Of a DNA stretch of 8,260 nt, positions 1 through 6,020 are shown one piece after another. This stretch comes from Thermotoga sp. GTDB lineage: Bacteria; Thermotogota; Thermotogae; B21-G9. How positions within the stretch are numbered: position 1 is the first letter of the stretch; each line of letters opens with the position of its first letter. The stretch spans positions 1 to 8,260 of the forward strand of contig QNAU01000051.1 of assembly GCA_003641545.1 (NCBI GenBank), written 5' to 3'. The position numbers were made by a program, and so were the translations under genes. The notes beneath the pieces are model-generated. The model saw only the letters and a list, made by a program, of their open reading frames with translations. It did not search any database and was not told the origin of the DNA.

Positions 1-3
1 ACG

Positions 4-1131
4 ATGAGGAAGCTCATTTTTGTTCTCTTGTTGGTGGTTTTTGCAGTTTCGATCTTCGTGGCTGAGGAGATCAAGATAGGTGTTGTTCTCCCAATGACCG
101 GTGGAATATCTGCGTTCGGTCAGATGACGTGGGAAGGTATAAGTCTTGCTCACAAAATGTATCCAACGGTGCTTGGAAAGGAAGTTAAGTTGATACTGTT
201 CGACAACAGAAGCGAAAAAACTGAAGCGGCGAATGCCGTCGCGAGAGCCATAGACAAGGAGCACGTTGTCGCCATAATCGGAGAAGTAGCGAGTTCACAC
301 AGTCTCGCGGGAGGTCCAATAGCGGAGAAGAACCACATTCCGATGGTTTCACCTGCATCCACAAATCCGATGGTGACTCAGGGTAAGAGATACGTTTCGA
401 GGGTCTGTTTCATCGATCCATTCCAGGGCGCAGCTGCAGCCGTCTTCGCCTTCAAGAACCTTGGTGCAAAGACAGTTGCGGTGTTCACCGATATAGAGCA
501 GGATTACAGCGTCGGTCTTTCGAAATTCTTCGTCGATAAGTTCAAGAAACTCGGTGGAAAAGTTGTATCCCTCTACTACAGAACGGGAGATCAGGACTTC
601 ACCGCACAGCTGACGATTGCCCTTTCGAAGAACCCAGATGCGATATACGTCACAGGGTATTACCCCGAAATAGCCCTTCTCTCGAGACAGGCGAGACAGC
701 TTGGATTCAAGGGATACCTGCTCGCGGGGGATGGTGCGGAGGCTCCTGAATTGTTCTCCATCGGTGGGGACGCGGTCGATGGATTGTTCCTGACAACCCA
801 CTACCATCCAAAAGGTGCTGCAACTTCCATGGCTAAGAAATTCTACGATGCTTTCGTCAAGGAGTATGGAAAGGATCCATCCGCGTTGGCAGCCCTCGGA
901 TTCGATGCTTACCTGCTCATAATCGACGCGATCAAGAGAGCCGGATCTGCAGATCCAGAGGCGATAGCAAAGGCAATCAGGGAGACGGAGAATTTCGAGG
1001 CTGTCACGGGTGTCATAACGATAGAGAAGGAAACTGGTAATCCGATAAAGGATGTCGTGGTTGATAAAGCCAACGCCAAGGAGAAGAAATTTGACTTTGC
1101 TGCGATAGTCAGCGCTCAGGAGCTTAAGTGA
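4..1131 (+). CDS. livJ: ABC transporter periplasmic binding protein, branched-chain amino-acid type (LivJ-like)
   Basis: This 375-residue protein is the extracytoplasmic receptor that captures leucine, isoleucine, valine or a related hydrophobic amino acid and delivers it to the LivHMGF complex encoded next. Residues 1-20 form a Sec signal peptide: MRK, a hydrophobic core, then likely cleavage after Ala20 in FVA-EE. There is no lipobox cysteine, so the mature protein should be soluble in the periplasm. The mature part opens with the family pattern KIGVVLPMTGG. Around residues 116-122 it has SPASTNP, the equivalent of the ligand-binding Ser/Thr segment in Leu/Ile/Val-binding proteins. Length is normal for the Peripla_BP_6 family. 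The start lies only 3 bases into the window, so its ribosome site and promoter are outside view; the N-terminal signal sequence supports this ATG. Exact substrate is not readable; other amino acids or amides are possible in this family. Confidence 0.93.
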   Translation: MRKLIFVLLLVVFAVSIFVAEEIKIGVVLPMTGGISAFGQMTWEGISLAHKMYPTVLGKEVKLILFDNRSEKTEAANAVARAIDKEHVVAIIGEVASSHSLAGGPIAEKNHIPMVSPASTNPMVTQGKRYVSRVCFIDPFQGAAAAVFAFKNLGAKTVAVFTDIEQDYSVGLSKFFVDKFKKLGGKVVSLYYRTGDQDFTAQLTIALSKNPDAIYVTGYYPEIALLSRQARQLGFKGYLLAGDGAEAPELFSIGGDAVDGLFLTTHYHPKGAATSMAKKFYDAFVKEYGKDPSALAALGFDAYLLIIDAIKRAGSADPEAIAKAIRETENFEAVTGVITIEKETGNPIKDVVVDKANAKEKKFDFAAIVSAQELK

Positions 1132-1160
1132 TCTCACAAAATTGAATAAAGGAGAATGTG

Positions 1161-1177
1161 TTTGGAACCTTTGGAAC
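1161..1177 (+). repeat. short tandem repeat TTTGGAAC x2 ahead of the hairpin
   Basis: The octamer TTTGGAAC occurs at 1161-1168 and again at 1170-1177 with one base between, giving a 9-base period. The second copy runs into the left arm of the hairpin at 1175. It lies in the untranslated gap between the binding-protein gene and livH. It could be a protein or RNA contact site near the hairpin, or chance; nothing else supports a role. Confidence 0.5.
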
Positions 1178-1204
1178 ACCCCTCCATTTTCGGAGGGGTG
1201 TTTT
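1175..1204 (+). terminator. intra-operon hairpin with short T tract (leaky terminator or attenuator)
   Basis: The left arm 1175-1185 (AACACCCCTCC) pairs perfectly over 11 bp with the right arm 1192-1202 (GGAGGGGTGTT) across a 6-base loop, ATTTTC. The T run is 1201-1204, two bases of which lie in the stem, followed by AAAA. The stem is GC-rich and starts 44 bases after the livJ stop. The short T run suggests incomplete termination. Such an element after a binding-protein gene is a known way to make receptor in excess over the membrane subunits, by terminating most transcripts or by protecting the livJ mRNA 3' end. This is the only substantial non-coding stretch (1132-1227) on the plus strand. 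Confidence 0.8.
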
Positions 1205-1227
1205 AAAAGAAAGGGGGAAAGAAAGAG

Positions 1228-2133
1228 GTGAACATAACCTTTTTGGTTCAGAACACCTTCAACGGGATAATGCTTGGAGGACTGTACGCCCTGATCGCGG
1301 TCGGATACACGATGGTCTATGGAATACTGAGGTTGATAAACTTCGCCCACGGTGACGTCATGATGATGGGAGTTTACTTTGCCTTCTACTTTGCGGTTCT
1401 GACGAAATCCAACGTTGTCATAGCCTTCATCGTGGCTGTTCTTGGAGCCGCACTTCTCGGATTTTTGATAGACAACGTAGCCTACAAGCCTTTGAGGAAT
1501 GCACCGAGAATATCCGCACTGATAACCGCGATAGGTGTTTCATTCTTCCTCGAGAGCTTTGCGGTTGTCGTCTTCGGTGCGATTCCAAAACCCTTCACGA
1601 GCATATTCAAGAGTCAAACACTCCTCATGAAAGTCCTGAACGTCGGTGGTGCGAGGATACCCGTTCTGACATTCCTCGTCATAGGAATAACCGCGGTTAT
1701 CTTCGTGTTCCTGTTTCTGATAGTTTACAAAACGAAGATAGGAATGGCGATGAGAGCGATATCCGCGGACATCCCGACAACTTCTCTGATGGGTGTGAAC
1801 GTGAATTTCGTCATAAGTTTCACATTCGCTCTCGGATCTGCTTTGGCTGCTGCGAGCGGTCTAATGTGGTCCATGAGATATCCCAACGTTTTTCCATACA
1901 TGGGATTCATGCCGGGTATGAAGGCATTCATAGCGGCTGTATTCGGTGGTATAGGATCGATACCCGGTGCGATGCTCGGCGGTCTTCTGCTCGGATTGAT
2001 AGAGATATTCATACCGGCGTACTTTCAGAGCATGATGATGTACAGGGATGCCTTGGCTTTCATAATACTCATAGTGATACTCCTCGTTAAACCATCCGGA
2101 CTTCTCGGAAAAAAAGCCGTGGAGAAGGTGTGA
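1228..2133 (+). CDS. livH: branched-chain amino-acid ABC transporter permease LivH
   Basis: This 301-residue integral inner-membrane protein is one of the two channel-forming subunits that pair with LivM. It has about eight hydrophobic segments. Family signatures are visible: the N-terminal NGIMLGGLYALIAVGYTMVYG segment type, INFAHGD at about residues 37-43, and the cytoplasmic ATPase-contact loop GMKAFIAAVFGGIGSIPGA at about residues 230-248. The length matches LivH proteins (about 290-310). The start is a GTG at 1228, preceded by AAGGGGGA (1211-1218) nine bases upstream; it places the first membrane helix at the usual distance. A TTG at 1243 in the same frame, behind GAGGTGA, is a weaker alternative. 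The gene follows the hairpin and its stop is two bases ahead of the livM ATG, so expression of the two permeases should be coupled. Confidence 0.93.
   Translation: MNITFLVQNTFNGIMLGGLYALIAVGYTMVYGILRLINFAHGDVMMMGVYFAFYFAVLTKSNVVIAFIVAVLGAALLGFLIDNVAYKPLRNAPRISALITAIGVSFFLESFAVVVFGAIPKPFTSIFKSQTLLMKVLNVGGARIPVLTFLVIGITAVIFVFLFLIVYKTKIGMAMRAISADIPTTSLMGVNVNFVISFTFALGSALAAASGLMWSMRYPNVFPYMGFMPGMKAFIAAVFGGIGSIPGAMLGGLLLGLIEIFIPAYFQSMMMYRDALAFIILIVILLVKPSGLLGKKAVEKV
2121..2130 (+). promoter_or_regulatory. ribosome binding site of livM
   Basis: GGAGAAGGTG lies inside the last codons of livH and ends five bases before ATG 2136. This spacing favours ATG 2136 over the in-frame GTG at 2130, which overlaps the livH stop as GTGA but has this motif lying on top of it. 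Confidence 0.65.
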
Positions 2134-2135
2134 GC

Positions 2136-3212
2136 ATGGACAGGAGATTGTCAACCAAAACGAAGGTTATCCTGACCTTGTTGGTCATAATTGTAGTTGC
2201 GTTTCTCCTTCATTTAGCGGACAAACACATGGATGCCTACAAATTGAGAATACTCAATTTGATAGCAATATATGGTATCATGGCTTTGAGTCTCAACCTC
2301 ATAAACGGAATAACGGGAATATTCTCCTTGGGACATGCGGGATTCATACTGATAGGAGCGTACACAGCTGCACTGCTGACTTTATCCCCCGAACAGAAGG
2401 AAATGTCCTTCATAATTCAACCCATCGTTCCATGGCTTGCCCATCTGCACACCAACTTCCTTTTCGCGACACTGGCTGGTGGTTTGCTCGCAGCTTTCGC
2501 AGCTTTTCTCGTGGGATGGCCCGTTCTGAGGTTGTCGGGGGATTATCTCGCCATAGCATCCCTCGGATTTGCGGAGGTCATAAGGGTGGTTGCACTGAAC
2601 GCAATAAGCATAACGAATGGTCCACTCGGTTTGAAAGCCATCCCAGAATACACGAACGTATGGTGGGCTTACGGTTGGCTTCTGGTTACACTGCTGTTCA
2701 TAGGAAGCTTGGTTTCGAGTTCATACGGCAGAGCTTTGAAAGCCATAAGGGAGGACAGGATAGCCGCAGAAGAAATGGGGATAAATGTCTTCAAACATCA
2801 ACTTCTCTCCTTCGTGGTCGGTGGGTTCTTCGCGGGTGTCTCCGGTTCTTTGTATGCTCACTGGCTCACGACGATTGATCCGAGGTTGACAACCCTTGGT
2901 CCCATGCTGACATTCTACATACTCATAATGATAGTTCTCGGGGGATTGGGAAGCATAAGCGGTAGCTTGATAGGTGCCGCGCTCTTCGCGATATTGGTCG
3001 AATGGTTGAGAAACCTCGAGGAACCGTTCAAACTGTTCGGGGTGATTCAGACAAATGGTCTTCCGAAGGGATCGAGGATACTGGTCATATCGGCAATATT
3101 CGTCGCCATAATGATATTCTGGCAGAGGGGAATAATGGGAAGAAACGAGATCACGTGGGATAACCTCTACAGGTGGTTCTCGAGGTTGAGAAGGGGTGAG
3201 AAGAATGGCTAA
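2136..3212 (+). CDS. livM: branched-chain amino-acid ABC transporter permease LivM
   Basis: This is the second membrane subunit (358 residues from ATG 2136), forming the translocation path with LivH. After a basic cytoplasmic start it shows the LivM hallmarks: IMALSLNLINGITG followed by FSLGHAGF and GAYTA, then LRLSGDYLAIASLGFAEVIR, then GRALKAIREDRIAAEEMG, and the ATPase-contact loop VLGGLGSISGSLIGA at about residues 267-281. An extra-membrane stretch of about 25 residues (LSPEQKEMSF to LAHLHTNF) separates early helices. The basic C-terminus (WFSRLRRGEKNG) faces the cytoplasm. Length is within the LivM range of about 290-425. Its last 8 bases overlap the start of livG. A start at GTG 2130 would add only two residues. 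Confidence 0.93.
   Translation: MDRRLSTKTKVILTLLVIIVVAFLLHLADKHMDAYKLRILNLIAIYGIMALSLNLINGITGIFSLGHAGFILIGAYTAALLTLSPEQKEMSFIIQPIVPWLAHLHTNFLFATLAGGLLAAFAAFLVGWPVLRLSGDYLAIASLGFAEVIRVVALNAISITNGPLGLKAIPEYTNVWWAYGWLLVTLLFIGSLVSSSYGRALKAIREDRIAAEEMGINVFKHQLLSFVVGGFFAGVSGSLYAHWLTTIDPRLTTLGPMLTFYILIMIVLGGLGSISGSLIGAALFAILVEWLRNLEEPFKLFGVIQTNGLPKGSRILVISAIFVAIMIFWQRGIMGRNEITWDNLYRWFSRLRRGEKNG
3191..3199 (+). promoter_or_regulatory. ribosome binding site of livG
   Basis: AAGGGGTGA sits in the final codons of livM, five bases before ATG 3205. It selects this ATG rather than the in-frame GTG at 3196, which lies within the motif itself. Confidence 0.65.
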
Positions 3213-4047
3213 GGGTGAGCCCTTGCTCGTTCTCGATCATGTGACGATGAAATTCGGCGGACTCGTCGCGGTGGATGATTTCACGAACGAGGTCAGGGAA
3301 GGGGAAATACTTGGCTTGATAGGTCCAAACGGTGCGGGAAAGACGACCGTTTTCAACGTCGTCACTGGAATATACTATCCGACATCCGGAAGGATAATAT
3401 TCGATGGGATAGACATAACCCCGTTGAAACCTCATCAGATAACGCATCTGGGAATCGCAAGGACGTTTCAGAACATAAGGTTGTTCCAGGACATGACAGT
3501 TCTCGAGAACGTCATGGTTGCACAGCATCACAGCATTTCGAATCCCGATGGAGACAGAATACTGAAGATGAACGGAAAGAAACCGAAGATGAACGGAAAA
3601 TTCTGGTTCTGGAGATCCGTTCTGAAACTCGGATACATGGACATGGAGAAAAAGATGAGAGAGGAGGCTTTGAATCTGCTCGAAAAGGTTGGACTCGCCT
3701 CACTCGCTTACGAAAAGGCATCCGCCCTTCCATACGGTCAACAGAGAAAATTGGAAATAGCACGAGCTCTGGCAACCGAACCGAAGATAATACTCTTGGA
3801 TGAACCCGCAGCCGGCATGAATCCAAAGGAAACAGAGGAGTTGATGGATTTCATAAAGAGGATAAGGGATGAATTCGACCTCACCGTCTTCCTGATAGAG
3901 CATGATATGAAGGTGGTCATGGGGATATGCGAGAGAATCATCGTCATGGACTACGGAAGGATAATATCCGAAGGAACGGCGAAAGAGGTGCAGAACGATC
4001 CAAAGGTCATAGAGGCGTATCTCGGCAAGGAATGGGAGGTGATATGA
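3205..4047 (+). CDS. livG: branched-chain amino-acid ABC transporter ATP-binding protein LivG
   Basis: This 280-residue cytoplasmic ATPase drives LivHM. All nucleotide-binding motifs are present: Walker A GPNGAGKTT (40-48), the Q-loop segment around ARTFQNIRLF, signature LPYGQQ (175-180, the LSYGQQ variant typical of LivG), Walker B IILLDEP (195-201) with catalytic Glu200, and the switch His233 in LIEHDM. LivG is longer than LivF because of an insertion between Q-loop and signature. Here that insertion carries a small in-frame tandem duplication (KMNGKKP then KMNGK, residues 121-132). The C-terminal AYLGKEW end is family-typical. The gene overlaps livM by 8 bases and shares one base with livF. 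With LivF it forms the ATPase heterodimer. Confidence 0.95.
   Translation: MAKGEPLLVLDHVTMKFGGLVAVDDFTNEVREGEILGLIGPNGAGKTTVFNVVTGIYYPTSGRIIFDGIDITPLKPHQITHLGIARTFQNIRLFQDMTVLENVMVAQHHSISNPDGDRILKMNGKKPKMNGKFWFWRSVLKLGYMDMEKKMREEALNLLEKVGLASLAYEKASALPYGQQRKLEIARALATEPKIILLDEPAAGMNPKETEELMDFIKRIRDEFDLTVFLIEHDMKVVMGICERIIVMDYGRIISEGTAKEVQNDPKVIEAYLGKEWEVI
3564..3599 (+). repeat. 21-bp-period tandem duplication inside livG
   Basis: The 15-mer GAAGATGAACGGAAA is found at 3564-3578 and again at 3585-3599, a period of 21 bases or seven codons. It encodes KMNGKKP-KMNGK in the variable helical insertion of LivG. Being in frame and outside the catalytic motifs, it is probably tolerated. It looks like a recent slippage or duplication event, as both copies are still identical at the nucleotide level. 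Confidence 0.75.
4035..4043 (+). promoter_or_regulatory. ribosome binding site of livF
   Basis: GGAGGTGAT is a full-length match to the usual anti-Shine-Dalgarno complement and lies within the last codons of livG. Two ATGs follow, at 4044 and 4047. The second has the better distance from GGAGG (7 bases), the first overlaps the livG stop as ATGA. Confidence 0.75.
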
Positions 4048-4772
4048 TGGAGAAGAATGAAATAATGCTCGAGATAAAGGATCTCCACGTTTATTACGGT
4101 GCCATCCATGCCCTGAAGGGGATAAGCTTCGTCGTTCCGAAAGGGAAGATAGTCACACTGATAGGTGCGAACGGTGCGGGGAAGACGACAACGCTCTCAA
4201 CCATATCCGGTCTGGTCAAAGCGAGAAGTGGAACGATAAGATTCGATGGGAAGGATATAACGAACAAACCTGCACATGAGGTAAACAGAATGGGAATAGC
4301 CATGGTTCCAGAGGGAAGGAGGATCTTTCCAAATCTGACGGTCTATGAGAATCTCATGATGGGAGCCTACAACAGGAAGGATGAAGAGGGAATAAAGGAA
4401 GATCTCGAGTGGGTGTTCCAACTCTTTCCGAGGCTGAAGGAGAGGACGAAACAACTCGGTGGGACCTTGTCCGGTGGGGAACAGCAGATGCTCGCAATAA
4501 GTCGAGCTTTGATGAGTAGACCGAGTCTTCTCATGATGGACGAACCTTCGCTCGGTCTTGCACCCATACTCGTGAACGAGGTGTTCGAGGTCATACAGAA
4601 GATAAACGAAGAAGGAACGACGATTCTTCTCGTCGAGCAGAACGCGTTGGGAGCTTTGAAGATCTCGCACTATGGTTACGTCCTCGAAACTGGGAGCATA
4701 GTTCTCGAAGGGCCGAGTGAGGAGCTCTTGGAGAATGAGAATGTGAAGAAGGCATATCTTGGAATAAGCTGA
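4047..4772 (+). CDS. livF: branched-chain amino-acid ABC transporter ATP-binding protein LivF
   Basis: This 241-residue cytoplasmic ATPase is the partner of LivG. Visible motifs are Walker A GANGAGKTTT (40-49), the Q-loop region MVPEGRRIFPNLTV, signature LSGGEQQ (141-147), and Walker B LLMMDEP (161-167) with Glu166. At the H-loop position it has Gln198 (LLVEQN) instead of His; this is the normal LivF pattern and implies unequal ATP sites in the LivG-LivF pair. VPEGRRIF and the C-terminal YLG segment are also typical. Length agrees with the family (233-240). Start ATG 4047 is preferred for its ribosome-site spacing; ATG 4044 would add one Met. A longer frame reaching back to 3927 exists but lies inside livG and is not needed. 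Confidence 0.95.
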   Translation: MEKNEIMLEIKDLHVYYGAIHALKGISFVVPKGKIVTLIGANGAGKTTTLSTISGLVKARSGTIRFDGKDITNKPAHEVNRMGIAMVPEGRRIFPNLTVYENLMMGAYNRKDEEGIKEDLEWVFQLFPRLKERTKQLGGTLSGGEQQMLAISRALMSRPSLLMMDEPSLGLAPILVNEVFEVIQKINEEGTTILLVEQNALGALKISHYGYVLETGSIVLEGPSEELLENENVKKAYLGIS

Positions 4773-4774
4773 AT

Positions 4775-4782
4775 GGAGGTGA
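4775..4782 (+). promoter_or_regulatory. ribosome binding site of the CBS-ACT gene
   Basis: GGAGGTGA, with seven bases between GGAGG and ATG 4787, lies three bases after the livF stop. It fixes the start and suggests efficient translation from the transporter mRNA. Confidence 0.75.
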
Positions 4783-4786
4783 CGGA

Positions 4787-5431
4787 ATGACCGTCGGTTA
4801 TTTCATGACGAGGAAAGTGATAACCATATCTCCCGATACATCCTTCCACGATGCCCTGAAGTTGATGAAGGACAAGAAGATAAGGAGACTTCCGGTCGTT
4901 GAGAATGACAAACTCGTGGGAATAGTGACGGAGAAGGATCTTCTGTATGCCTCCCCATCCATGGCAACGACGCTGGATATATGGGAGCTTCATTATCTTT
5001 TGAGCAAGCTCAAAGTTAAGGAGATAATGACGAAAGAGGTGATAACTGTCAGGGAGGATGACTCGATCGTGAAAGCAGCTTTGGAGATGGCTGAAAACAA
5101 GGTGGGTGCTCTCCCTGTTCTCAACGAGGCTGGAAATCTGGTTGGAATAATAACCGAGACGGACATATTCAAGATATTCATAGAGATGATGGGAACGAGA
5201 AGGAATGGCGTGAGATACACCTTCGAGACCGAGGATAGACCCGGTTTGATAAAGGATCTCTCGAAGATCGTTTACGACAGTGGTGGGAGCATCATATCGT
5301 TCGTGACCATCCCAATAGAGAATGGGAGATACATGATATCCTTCAAAGCCAAGAATCTGGACATCGATAAATTCGAATCCTTGGTCTCCGAGATGGAAGA
5401 GTTGAAACTCGTTGGAAAGTATGAGGAGTGA
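4787..5431 (+). CDS. CBS-CBS-ACT domain protein, AcuB-like putative ligand sensor
   Basis: The 214-residue soluble protein has a tandem CBS pair (about residues 1-55 and 77-132) followed by an ACT domain (about 142-212). Each CBS repeat opens with a MT-x-x-V-I-T-h strand (MTRKVITI, MTKEVITV) and ends with the adenosine-contacting pattern GIVTEKD (45-51) and GIITETD (120-126); Thr and Asp are intact in both, so binding of AMP, ATP or a similar nucleotide is expected. The ACT part begins TFETEDRPGLIKDLSKIV, the usual first strand and helix with the ligand-loop Asp-Arg-Pro-Gly. ACT domains commonly bind amino acids. The architecture and length match Bacillus AcuB, but no acuA or acuC neighbour is visible, so an acetoin or acetyl-CoA-synthetase role is not supported here. 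Its position 14 bases after livF suggests, by inference, a link with amino-acid uptake or cellular energy state. Confidence 0.85.
   Translation: MTVGYFMTRKVITISPDTSFHDALKLMKDKKIRRLPVVENDKLVGIVTEKDLLYASPSMATTLDIWELHYLLSKLKVKEIMTKEVITVREDDSIVKAALEMAENKVGALPVLNEAGNLVGIITETDIFKIFIEMMGTRRNGVRYTFETEDRPGLIKDLSKIVYDSGGSIISFVTIPIENGRYMISFKAKNLDIDKFESLVSEMEELKLVGKYEE
5423..5428 (+). promoter_or_regulatory. ribosome binding site of the thymidine kinase gene
   Basis: GAGGAG overlaps the last codons of the CBS-ACT gene and ends seven bases before ATG 5436. It decides between this ATG and the in-frame alternatives TTG 5412 and ATG 5421, which lie ahead of or just before the motif. Confidence 0.65.
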
Positions 5432-5435
5432 ACTC

Positions 5436-6020
5436 ATGAGGCGTGGAAGACTCGAGATGATAATAGGTCCCATGTATTCCGGAAAGACGGAGGAGATGAT
5501 AAGAAGAATAACGAGGAGGAACATAGCGAAACAGAATGGGCTCATCCTGAAACCATCCATGGAAACGAGGGATGGAAAATTCTTGAAATCGAGATCCGGT
5601 ATGATCCTCGAAGCGATTCCAGTTAAGGATTCTTCCGAAGTTCTCGATCTGGTTAAGAAGGGGAGATACGATTACGTTGCCTTGGATGAGATACAGTTCT
5701 TCGATGATGGTATAGTCGATGTCATCGAGGAAATAGTGAACATGGGTGTGAGCGTCATAGGATCCGGCTTGAACCTTGATTTCAAGGGAGAACCCTTCAA
5801 CAACGTGTCGAGGTTGGCTATGAAGGCGGACGAGTTGACCTTGCTGAAAGCTGTCTGTGTGATATGTGGAAGGGATGCGACACGGACTCAAAGACTCGTC
5901 ATGGTGAACGGAGAATGGCGTCCCGCATCCAAAAAGGATTCCACCATACTGGTGGAAGGATCCATGGAGAATGTGAGGTATGAACCGAGATGTCGAGATT
6001 GCTGGGTGATAGAGGAGTGA
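5436..6020 (+). CDS. tdk: thymidine kinase, type II (TK1-like), with divergent substrate loops
   Basis: This 194-residue cytoplasmic enzyme should phosphorylate thymidine (or deoxyuridine) to the monophosphate with ATP, the salvage entry to dTTP. Evidence is the P-loop GPMYSGKT (11-18), the DEIQFFD segment (84-90) with the catalytic-base-type Glu85, GLNLDFKGEPF (111-121), and a structural zinc site made by Cys141, Cys144, Cys186 and Cys189 (CVICG and CRDC). TRTQR (149-153) is also typical. Oddities: the family SH-x-G is SR-S-G here (52-55), D-x-R-Y is ETRD (43-46), and the lasso pattern V-G-G/A-x-E-x-Y is VEGSMENVRY (173-182), about three residues longer and lacking the Gly pair. The fold is certain; substrate choice is less so. 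It starts four bases after the CBS-ACT stop and overlaps the next gene by four bases. Confidence 0.88.
   Translation: MRRGRLEMIIGPMYSGKTEEMIRRITRRNIAKQNGLILKPSMETRDGKFLKSRSGMILEAIPVKDSSEVLDLVKKGRYDYVALDEIQFFDDGIVDVIEEIVNMGVSVIGSGLNLDFKGEPFNNVSRLAMKADELTLLKAVCVICGRDATRTQRLVMVNGEWRPASKKDSTILVEGSMENVRYEPRCRDCWVIEE
6005..6010 (+). promoter_or_regulatory. ribosome binding site of the ComF-like gene
   Basis: GGTGAT lies six bases before GTG 6017, inside the thymidine kinase gene. It supports GTG 6017 over ATG 5990, which has no purine-rich site. A GAGGAG at 6012-6017 could alternatively serve GTG 6035 or 6038. Confidence 0.45.

Larger units (their letters stand above)
1156..1206 (+). other. possible 16-residue leader ORF spanning the hairpin (doubtful)
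   Basis: An ATG at 1156 begins a 16-codon frame, MCLEPLEHPSIFGGVF, that ends at TAA 1204-1206 and runs through the whole hairpin. It contains two Leu codons, one Ile and one Val. An AAAGGAG motif lies directly in front, but only one base separates GGAG from the ATG, which is too tight for normal initiation. There is no run of branched-chain codons as in classical attenuators. It is listed because of its position; it is more likely a chance frame than a gene. Confidence 0.15.

Noticed and set aside
1132..1174. Promoter upstream of livH
   Set aside because: TTGAAT and AT-rich bases can be picked out, but no properly spaced pair of -35 and -10 elements is convincing.
349..1350. Long minus-strand open frame opposite the binding-protein gene and hairpin region
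   Set aside because: It lies against a clearly real gene, its translation has low-complexity mixed composition with no family pattern, and no ribosome site is evident. It is a by-product of codon bias.
3927..4046. Upstream ATG extension of LivF inside livG
   Set aside because: It would add 40 residues (rich in Arg and His) unlike any LivF N-terminus, while ATG 4047 has a near-perfect ribosome site and normal family length.
4676..5560. Minus-strand open frame of about 294 codons opposite the CBS-ACT gene
   Set aside because: It overlaps three well-supported plus-strand genes and shows no recognisable motif.
5990..6016. ATG 5990 as start of the ComF-like gene
   Set aside because: No ribosome site precedes it, it would overlap the thymidine kinase gene by 31 bases, and ComF proteins normally have only about ten residues before the first zinc cysteines.
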